Made by a program: the position numbers and the translations under genes. A DNA stretch of 64,000 nucleotides from the NCBI GenBank assembly GCA_002803225.1, contig NXFV01001736.1, positions 1-64,000 of the forward strand, in the 5' to 3' direction. A model generated the notes under the pieces. The model saw only the letters and a program-made list of their open reading frames with translations, ran no database searches and was not told the origin of the DNA. Source of the stretch: Gamarada debralockiae. Lineage: Eukaryota; Ascomycota; Leotiomycetes; Helotiales; Hyphodiscaceae. Below are positions 56,475 to 64,000 of this stretch, piece after piece (position 1 is the stretch's first letter; the number at the start of each line of letters is the position of its first letter).

Positions 56475-59400
56475 GCGCAGATCGGGTTCTTTTCCTTGCT
56501 TTCTTGATGTCCTGGAGCATACGGGTTACTTTGCATGTTAGGTAGCAAGGTGCTCAGAATGAACTTCTTGCAAATCAAGCCTCTTCAAGATGGGCTCACG
56601 CAGTGACTGTGGAAGAGAAAAGGGAGAACATCTACGCCATTGATTGTCCCTTGATCTTCACGATGATATCGACTTTGAACGACGGGTGAGGAACATGGGC
56701 TGGTTTCCTGGACTGAATTACCAAATAATATCTTGTCCTTTTGGCCGTGGAGAATGTTGGTAGTGACATTATTTTCGCTGCTTTCGGCATAGACTTTTGA
56801 GCAGCACTCAATTCCAAGTAATGGAGAAGTCTCCCAGCCCTCTCTTTCCCCGCTTAATCTTGCACATCCAAATCCTGCAAAAGAACAAGATTCCAAACAC
56901 GTTTCGATCCCTCACTAGAAGCAAGTCCACAAATTGTCTCATTCTCAGCATCTTAAGCAAGTACTCAACTTTCAGAATCACGCCAATCTCAGCTTGCCCG
57001 AGACTGGTTGAAAAACAGAGCGGGAGACGGCGACGAGATTCTGCTAGGCCCATTCTTTACTGGTCCTTGGCACTGCGAGATCTTCTAGATCTCATCGTAC
57101 AGCTTTACTAACCAGAGTACCCACAATTTCTTGTCATCGACCTCCTTTCTGTTGTCGAGTCCCTTATTCTCGTCTTTATGTTTCGCTGATCTGTAAACTA
57201 AGCCACATCCGGCGATGCAGACGGTGCAGACAACAACAGGTCACCAAGAAATCAGCTCTAGAAAATGAGAGAGTTATGGGGAACTTGAGGCGAAGGAGGG
57301 TCCCAGGAAGACGGGTCAGTCAGTGGCTGAAGTCTGATTGCATTGCTAGTTTAAATGGTCTGGCACGTGATAGCTTATATCGGAAATTCCATGCCACTTT
57401 TCATTCATCTCTGAAAGCTGGAAGATGTAAAGTCGCGTCTCTGTGTTAGGTTTCGTCTAAGAAGCTAGTATATTCAACTAGCACCAAACCCACAACATCG
57501 TTCATCTCATCGAAAACGACACCGACATTGATATAAAAAGATGCTGCAGTTGTCAAACAGGAAGTTCCATAACATCGCTGATATCATCAATACCAAAAAG
57601 CATGGGCAAGGCAGACACCTATGACTGGAGTCTGCACCAACTCATGCTAGAGGAAAGCGATTTCCCGTTCAGCGGGGAACATTGCACACACCGTTCCTTC
57701 TGCCTCCTTGTCCGAAGCAATGCTAAAAGTCGGTAAGAAAGATGATATGACAATGAACACGCATTTGACAATGATAGAGTTGTCAACAACGATAATTGGA
57801 TTCTGTTCGGTAACCATGATTAAGGAAAAGCTAGTCAATCCAAATTCAAAGAACAGAGTTGTCTGCATTTTCCTGCGCATAACTGTTTAGAAGCAGGTTT
57901 AGAATCGAAAGCCTGTCTTTTATGTTGTGGTAGTACCAGGAATGTCTGAGGGAAACTTTATGTTGCAAATTGGGTCTCCTAGTAAAGAGCCTTAAAGTCA
58001 CAAGTCACCACAAGCTCAACTTAAACGGCACCTTCTTGACACAGAGCAAAACGCTACAGTATAAAGTGCAACGAGAGTTAGGAAGCAAGAATTTAAGGAT
58101 ATCTTGCATTCTCAAATATCAATGGCATCTAGTTTGGGCAAGGAAGCAGCCAAGAGCATTCCATATAGTCAGCTTTCATCACTTTCATTGTTTTTCCTTC
58201 TTCAAACCTCCCATCTTCAGCTACCTTCAGATACAGATCAATATCTTTTCAATACCCTCATTATCGTAATACTGATCGAGAGGACTTTCCATATCTCCAG
58301 CATTATCTTGCTATTGGCAATGAACTCCAGACGAGCGGGAGAGTCGCCATTCACACCAATTTCTCGTCACCAACCCCATTATCGCTGTCGAGGTTAACAT
58401 CCTCGTCCTCGCATTTTCACAGGCTCGTGGTCGTGGCAAACCTACCGAATAGCATCTGCCGCTTCTTCTGGAGGTGAAAAGGGGCCAGTGAAGAGGCTGA
58501 CGAAGTACTTGTATCGTCGTATGGCGTGCGTGAAGTTATCCGTAAAATTTTCATGGTTACAGCCGCGTGGGGCCATGATCGCGTTTGCGTGAGGTTCTAG
58601 AGAAGGAACTCAGGTGAGTAGCTGAGCGTGGAGGGAATAGACATGCGTGATTGAAGCCGGGCCATATCACCAGGAGATACTGAGGGCTGTTTGGTTGTGC
58701 TATACACCCCTTTAAGTTAACAACCGCGCTCTCTAGTTGAGACTTTGTTGGAGCGAAGTTTTATGAAGCAATACTTTACAGGAACCTGGCACTGCCAGAG
58801 TCTCCACATCTCATTGCCCCTCCTTACTATCAGTAATAAAAGCCAATCTCACTTCTCGCCCTCATTGGCCACCTTCGCACCAGAGGCAAAGGACGTCCTG
58901 GTTTATTTTCCAGAAAGAAGGATCAAAAAAGGAACAAGATCATTGGGAGATTTGCCAGTGCGGGGTTTGAATATGAGAGCATGCTGTGCTTGCTAGCTCG
59001 ATTCAGAGGTACCGCTGGCATGTAGTTGGCAGAAAGATTTCTCGTTGGCTCGATTTCGTTGTCGACTGTGCTGCTGTTAGTTATTGCGTTTTGCTGAGAC
59101 GTAGAGATGTAGGGAGGGGACGGTGCAGACGCAGTGAAGAGCATTCACTGTCTCACCCGGGCGTGAAAGGGGAGCAAAACTGCCAAACATAACTGACCAA
59201 ATTCGAAGTTTCATACCTGGGCTTGAAAATTGTGAATGGGAGGTTCAATTTATAGCCTATTTGGGCTTGCCATGCACTTTATAAACATCTGGAAGCGGGC
59301 AACATCGCTCTCCCGTGAACATCTTTTGGAGAATGTCTTCTTGGGCCAAGAACATCTTTGAAATTCCAAACATCATTAGAACTTCTCATTATTCTATGGC

Positions 59401-59700
59401 AGTAGGACAAACTAAAACGTAATCCCGGCATCTAGAACTCTCAAGAGAACCAAAACTTAAACAGCCCCACAGGGTGACGATAGAGAAGCCAAAAGGCCTA
59501 AACAGAGAGGTTCCTTAATTAATCTAGCTGGCTCTTTTTTAATATAATAAATAATTTTTTTTTAGATTATAGTGCTTGATATCTACGTGTTATTTCACCT
59601 CAATCCTCACCTCGTTTGGTGCGCGCTAAGCCGCTGCGCACGTGATCCCTCGCCGCTTTTCTCACCCTCGCTTCACCTCATTCTTACCCCTCCTCACCAC

Positions 59701-59740
59701 CACTCACTTCTGCTCACCTTTGCTCACCTCTGCTCACCTA
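59701..59740 (+). repeat. 10-bp tandem repeat, TGCTCACCTN units
   Basis: Three consecutive 10-bp units TGCTCACCT followed by T, C or A occupy 59711-59740. A fourth diverged unit (CACTCACTTC) lies immediately upstream. Confidence 0.75.
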
Positions 59741-60357
59741 CCCCTAGCAGCTCGACCTCTGTCATCCCTAGTGTAGTGCTAGAGCAGTAGACTATCCTAG
59801 CAGTGCGATTCTTAAGATAGTCAACTTCTGAGAAGTGGCCTGGAAGGCAAGATAGGTTCAATTACGACTATTCAAAGCTAAGGAAAGAAGGGCAGAAGTT
59901 CAGAGACCCCTGGCTTCATACAAATATCTAATCAACACACTAGAGACCGCTGCGTTGCCTAGCAACCGATTCCCTCCCTTTCTTTCCTCACGTGACCCTA
60001 ACCGTACGGGCCATCCGTACGAACCGTGACAAGAAGGACCAGGGGGTTCTGAACGGGCTCTAAAGGTTAGAATGGGTCCTCTAGTATTAGTATACGTTCT
60101 CAAACCATCTCCCTTGCTTTTACTCTTAATGCTATCACAAAGTTAGGACTGGAATTCTGCCTTACGATTCATGCTTTATATTGGCTATAAGGTTAAGTAG
60201 CACGTGATAATGGCGCTAAGACGAAAGAGGCAGGTTGTATTGTCAGCTGTAAGGCTTGATCAAGCAGTAGTGAAAAGACAATTGAATTTGAACTTGGAGA
60301 TGCTAAACTACTTGAATCAGGAGGGTTATTATAACTTGCTTTGTACAGCTTAGATCC

Positions 60358-60659
60358 TGTGACAGTTCTGGTGAATGTCACGTGGTTCTTACAATTTGTA
60401 AGAACCTCGCTTAGATCATACGCAGTCGGGATTTTCCTGAGACGTAACCTGATCATGCCTAGCAACACGCAACTCACAACTCACACGTGAGTCACACACC
60501 TTATTGGGAGCCTAGTGTATTAGCGCGTTCTGGAAATATATCAGACTTCATGTACTCGTAGAACCTTTTCCTTCTCTCCTTAGCTTAGTATTTTCATCAA
60601 TACAGCACCTTCTGCACAGAGCCTCAATTCGTGAGACTCCATTGTGTAGAGCTGTCACA
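60358..60659. mobile_element. LTR-like or MITE-like element with TGTGACAG...CTGTCACA ends
   Basis: A 302-bp segment begins TGTGACAG and ends with the exact inverse CTGTCACA, so it also begins TG and ends CA as LTRs do. The inverted similarity continues imperfectly for about 20 bp. It contains a perfect 11-bp-arm palindrome (60384-60406). No target-site duplication is visible (flanks GATCC and ATATT), so it may be an old or recombined solo LTR, or a small inverted-repeat element. Confidence 0.45.
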
Positions 60660-60936
60660 ATATTTAGATTAAAACTTGGTCTATTTGCATTATTAATATC
60701 AAATCAAAATAATTAGTAGTTATTTAATAGTATTGTTTTTAGATCGCAGTAGGCGCATGTTTGCCTCAGATTTAAGGCGCGACATCGGATAGCCCCCAAC
60801 TCTTTAACATAATCTCGGAACGAAAGTAGCTATACTAGACTCCTCTTAGATATGGCCTGAGAACCTGGGTAATTTATGCTCTAAGTAGATACAAAGGGAT
60901 GCAAAGGTTTTCTGGGTTCATGGGTCTGGCATGTGA

Positions 60937-62352
60937 TTACGCCTTATGTATCACATATTCAATATAATCAAGAACGCCTCTAGACTCATTGCTGATGTTG
61001 TGATGTGGCTGCATCAGCGATGCTTCGATTTCCTCAATATCTGGAATGGGTCGCCTCTCATAATTCACAGGCCCATCCGAGATAGAATGCGGAACAAACG
61101 CCGAGCAGTTTGTAGTGATCGGCGTTGTATCTTCACGTATACCCATTCCTGCAGGTTCGCCATCCACGAACCAAAGGCCCACAACGGGGTATTGCGAGAC
61201 GTTTCGCACATCCTTGAACTCTGGCAGCAGCGCGAGCTCTTGCACGACGTATCCTTCTTTGCCGTACTCTCCGGTTTTCGCATCTTGGATCACCTGGCCG
61301 TCTGCTTGCAAGAGGATATCGGCGCCTTCGCGGGCAAAGATTGGCTTTCGTGCGAATTTCGTGAGGGATGCAGGTGCCTCGTTCTCAAAATAGGTGGGGA
61401 GGAGCCATTTGGATCGCGGGTCATCCTTGAAGAGGTCCCAGAGAATTGCAAAGATGGCCTTGTTGCTCCACAGCATTTTGTACGGTGCTTCGATCCATAT
61501 AGTCCCTCCGATGTACTCTCCGGCCTCGTTGCACTGGCCGATCGTGTCCATGTCTTTGAAGCACGCCTCCCCAAAATCTTGTGCGACCATCATCTCCCAT
61601 GGATAAAGTTTAAAGATAACATCGATATGCTCGTCCTCCTTGTCATAGAAGCGCCCGTCTGGGGCTAAACCAACGTCTTCTATGAACAACATTTTGGTGC
61701 ACCATCCCGCCTGCTCACACGTGTCTAGCAAAAGAGTAGTATTCATGGTGTCCTCTCCCGAATGATCTCCGGATCCAACCGCAAAATGCACCTTGACGCG
61801 ATGCCCCAATTTCTCCTCGATCAGCGTCAAATTCCTCTTCCATGCCTTGATGAGATACTCGGTGATAGAGTTGAATTGGTCGTTTCCATGTCCTGTCTGT
61901 TCCAGCCAGAGCCACTGGGTGGATGCAGCTTCTACAAGTGACGTAGGTGTGTCGGCGTTGAACTCGTAGAACTTCGGCACGCGTAGCCTCGGGTCCTGAT
62001 GGTCAAGGCCTCCAAAACAGATGTCAAAGCGTCCATAAACGCTTCCCCAGGTGGGCTCGCGGTCCCACGACTCCTTGATTTGCTGGAGTGCAAATGCAGG
62101 AATTGCCATCTTGTTGGTGATTACCTCATGGTGCTCCACAAGATACTCGGCAGCCTCGCAGCACATGGCGAAGACATCTTGCCCGGCTTTTTCGAGCAGC
62201 TCAATTTCTTCGCCGGTAAAGGAATAGTATCGATCATCTGGCCAGTAGATGTCTAGTAGGCCGTCTGGATTGGCAAGCTTAGCATATACAAGGCCTTGGC
62301 TTTGCACAAGCCGCGTTGCGTTAGGCCGCTTTCCCACAGGAACACGTCGCAT
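60937..62352 (-). CDS. Glutathionylspermidine synthase-like ATP-grasp enzyme (YgiC/YjfC type)
   Basis: This is an intronless gene of 471 residues with start MRRVPVGKRPNATRLVQSQG, matching the conserved N-terminus of the bacterial YgiC/YjfC group. The GSP_synth domain is complete: TWGSVYGRFDICFG, KFYEFNADTPTSLVEAA, the ATP-grasp parts VIFKLYPWEMM, EAPYKMLWSNKAIFAILW, FARKPIFAREGADILL and GYVVQELALLPEF, and the metal-site end VVGLWFVDGEPAGMGIRED with ITTNCSAFVPHS. The amidase domain of true E. coli Gsp is absent. By family, the enzyme should form an amide between a peptide carboxylate and an amine with ATP; the actual substrate of YgiC-type members is unknown. Lack of introns, flanking mobile-element debris and strong resemblance to bacterial proteins suggest horizontal origin. 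The small secreted-protein gene upstream runs in the same direction. Confidence 0.9.
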   Translation of the reverse strand: MRRVPVGKRPNATRLVQSQGLVYAKLANPDGLLDIYWPDDRYYSFTGEEIELLEKAGQDVFAMCCEAAEYLVEHHEVITNKMAIPAFALQQIKESWDREPTWGSVYGRFDICFGGLDHQDPRLRVPKFYEFNADTPTSLVEAASTQWLWLEQTGHGNDQFNSITEYLIKAWKRNLTLIEEKLGHRVKVHFAVGSGDHSGEDTMNTTLLLDTCEQAGWCTKMLFIEDVGLAPDGRFYDKEDEHIDVIFKLYPWEMMVAQDFGEACFKDMDTIGQCNEAGEYIGGTIWIEAPYKMLWSNKAIFAILWDLFKDDPRSKWLLPTYFENEAPASLTKFARKPIFAREGADILLQADGQVIQDAKTGEYGKEGYVVQELALLPEFKDVRNVSQYPVVGLWFVDGEPAGMGIREDTTPITTNCSAFVPHSISDGPVNYERRPIPDIEEIEASLMQPHHNISNESRGVLDYIEYVIHKA

Positions 62353-63177
62353 TTCTATTACTTGTCGGGCCCCAGTTTTGCTGAAAGGTTCTTGTATGTA
62401 AGTTGCTCAAGATGTTCTATTGAGTCTTCTATGCAACTATCCGAACGAGTGACTTGAGACAAAAAGGAGTGGACGTGTCTATTTATCTTTCTTAACACTT
62501 TAACCCAAAGCAAGAAATGCGCATAACATCCGGAACAGCCGTGTCTCATCCTCTTACATTTACTGCGACATTGCCTCCTGAGAATAACTATATTCAGAAT
62601 ATGCAAGAGGATAATGTAACGTAGCCTAACCCGGGGGTTAAACTTGAAACGTGCTTCAATCGTTGGGTGTTGACTGATATACTAGAAGACTAGATCACGA
62701 AGTGTTTTTGAAGTTCGCACGTCACTAGTATTATGGAGAATACTGTATTGAGTTGAGCACGAAGCTCCTATCTACTGGAAATAAAGAGAGTTATATAGAC
62801 CTTCGTGTTATCGTGGATCTCTCCCTGTCAGAAATAGAGGTGATGGCAGCGGTAGTTCAGTGTGTTCATTGATGTCTGTATTGATGTGTGTCGGATACGG
62901 GAGAAGGTTAAAGACTCGATTGGACTCTAAAGGAGAGCGAGGAGAAAGAGAGAGCTATATACAAGGGGGGAATGAAATGTAGGCCTAGCGTAGTAGCCTA
63001 AGACACTAATCCATCTGACAATTTGATTGAAGAGATTTTCCTTCTAGCTTCACTGATTACATAAGCATTTCCCGACACCCCGATCCCCATGATCCATCAC
63101 GTGACTTAATCCCTAGCGCCCGTAAATCCCAGCTTATGGTAATCAGCAGATCCCGACCCTCAGGCTTACGGGTCGTC
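62353..63177. other. Spacer between the YgiC-like and small secreted protein genes
   Basis: This is upstream of the ATP-grasp gene. A palindrome TAACCCGGGGGTTA lies at about 62628-62641. The stretch 62669-63020 starts TGTTGACTGATATAC and ends TCTGACA, which resembles a copia-type LTR, but no target duplication or second copy supports this. No gene seen. Confidence 0.4.
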
Positions 63178-63549
63178 TTAGCCACCAATTGGGGCGCGGC
63201 CGCCAGAAGTTTCCTGCGGATCTCTTCTTCCAAAACCACGGCGGGTAACAGTGCCAGTTGCAGGCAGCCCAGCGGCCTGGCGTGCGGCGGGGTCCGAACT
63301 GTCGATTTTCCGAGTAGGCTGCTCGGTGAGTTGGGTACCAACTGGCTCACCAGCCGTGAAAGGGCCCTGGACCAAAAAAAAGGTTGCAGCGTGGGCTGTG
63401 CCGTCGCAGTTGCTTGGTTGGACGACCTTCTCGGTGTTGTCGACACAATAAGTGACGCCCGTATTGGTATCTTGTGCCTGGCACTTCGTAGCTAAGAAGA
63501 TAGCAGATGCGAGTTGCAAAGCCGGGAGAGTGATGTACTCTCGCTTCAT
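63178..63549 (-). CDS. Small secreted protein with YgiB-like C-terminus
   Basis: A single exon encodes 123 residues. MKREYITLPALQLASAIFLA is a signal peptide with a likely cleavage after CQA (about residue 25). The mature part starts QDTNTGVTYCVDNTEKVV and contains two cysteines (VTYC, PSNC) that could pair. It continues through FFLVQGPFTAGEPVG and KIDSSDPAARQAAGLPATG to TVTRRGFGRRD and a Gly-rich end. The TVTR-x-GFG block followed by a Gly-rich tail resembles the C-terminus of bacterial YgiB (DUF1190/UPF0441). Its gene sits 0.8 kb upstream of a YgiC-type gene on the same strand, as ygiB does in bacteria. Homology outside this block is weak, so a merely convergent motif remains possible. Confidence 0.7.
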   Translation of the reverse strand: MKREYITLPALQLASAIFLATKCQAQDTNTGVTYCVDNTEKVVQPSNCDGTAHAATFFLVQGPFTAGEPVGTQLTEQPTRKIDSSDPAARQAAGLPATGTVTRRGFGRRDPQETSGGRAPIGG

Positions 63550-64000
63550 ATTGACGGTGTTTGTACGATTTGATTCGAGGAGGTTGTCAGAAAAAAATGC
63601 TTAGTTGTTGATAGTCAACCCCTTAGGGACGGGACGGAAAGATTGCTCTTTTATCTTCACTGCGGCTATCCTAGCCGTAACAGTAGCTTATAATTATCTT
63701 TAAACTGTTAAAAGATCTTGTCTTTTATTAAAAAGCTTCTTGCAATTAACTTTTAATGCAAAGATACTCTCTCCCCCCTGGTTTAAAGGTTAAATTTTTC
63801 TAGCAGGTTTCATACAAACTATTAACCTTTAAACCGGGGGGAGGAGAGTAACAAGAATTTTACATACTACAAGTACAGTTGCAAAATCGGTTTCGTCCTA
63901 TTTTAACCGAACAAATTGTGAGCACAGACCGCATCAGCCACTTCGTGTTTGCCATCCTCATGCATTAATGCACTAGTGTGTTTAACACAGTAGTACCTTG
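63550..64000. other. AT-rich flank with a large hairpin-forming inverted repeat
   Basis: This is upstream of the small secreted protein gene. It is strongly AT-rich apart from the GC-capped arms of the inverted repeat at 63766-63849. No coding sequence seen. Confidence 0.5.
63766..63849. repeat. Inverted repeat, 28-bp arms around a 28-bp loop
   Basis: The left arm (63766-63793) reads ACTCTCTCCCCCC then TGGTTTAAAGGTTAA. The right arm (63822-63849) is its near-perfect reverse complement, TTAACCTTTAAACC then GGGGGGAGGAGAGT. It could form a stable hairpin and may be the core of a foldback or MITE-type element. Confidence 0.75.

Larger units (their letters stand above)
56475..60936. other. 4.4-kb gene-poor region with transposon-like remnants
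   Basis: No gene is supported on either strand; open frames are short and unrecognised. From about 59500 the DNA turns into a mosaic: AT-rich stretches (59510-59570, 60660-60740), a 10-bp tandem repeat, five CACGTG hexamers in 850 bp and an LTR-like element. The pattern fits old mobile-element debris between a conserved gene block and the possibly acquired pair downstream. Confidence 0.55.

Noticed and set aside
57647..57880. 77-codon minus-strand frame with hydrophobic stretch
   Set aside because: Short, AT-rich and without a start context or family match.
62669..63020. Copia-like LTR
   Set aside because: Only the ends look suggestive; no target-site duplication or second copy is visible.

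Overview
The window is nuclear DNA of a filamentous ascomycete (Pezizomycotina). Several families suggest Leotiomycetes/Helotiales, but that rank is an inference. The evidence is short introns (about 45-80 nt) with GTAAGT/GTATGT donors, CTAAC-like branch points and YAG acceptors, plus fungal-only families (DUF7580, acuF-type zinc fingers, DUF8035, STB3, Hva1-TUDOR). No tRNA, rRNA or CRISPR array was recognised by eye.

Layout. At 1-2.9 kb a decayed and an intact medium-chain dehydrogenase/reductase gene stand head to head. At 3.9-7.0 kb is a CSC1/OSCA-type osmosensitive channel. At 8.6-15.7 kb a DUF7580 gene and a very large composite gene (acuF-type zinc fingers + FYVE + STB3 + DUF8035) diverge from a 258-bp spacer. 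From 16 to 56.5 kb lies mostly conserved housekeeping content: a UBP16-like deubiquitinase, mitochondrial ribosomal protein bL9m, class II aldolase, a KES1-type oxysterol-binding protein, a large single-pass membrane protein, an Hva1-TUDOR protein, a mitochondrial-type protein of unknown role, DEF1, an AAA ATPase, a DUF4870/UPF0132-like membrane protein, the SNF5 subunit, dipeptidyl peptidase III, ribosomal protein eL6, proteasome receptor Rpn13, a short-chain dehydrogenase and ribosomal protein uL6. Several pairs share bidirectional promoters (UBP16/bL9m, mitochondrial protein/DEF1, UPF0132/SNF5, eL6/Rpn13).

From 56.5 kb onward the character changes. A 4.4-kb gene-poor, partly AT-rich stretch holds an LTR-like element, short tandem repeats and a cluster of CACGTG hexamers. 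It is followed by an intronless gene for a bacterial-type glutathionylspermidine-synthase-like ATP-grasp enzyme (YgiC family) and, just upstream on the same strand, a small secreted protein whose C-terminus resembles bacterial YgiB. This recreates the order of the E. coli ygiB-ygiC pair inside a fungal genome and is the most intriguing arrangement in the window. A GC-capped inverted repeat closes the region.

Other notable points: the last intron of the aldolase gene seems to end in TG instead of AG; the DEF1 gene has an intron that imitates a frameshift; the AAA ATPase has a 30-nt exon that carries half of the P-loop; and a family of degenerate 60-90-bp repeats lies at 27.9-28.8 kb.
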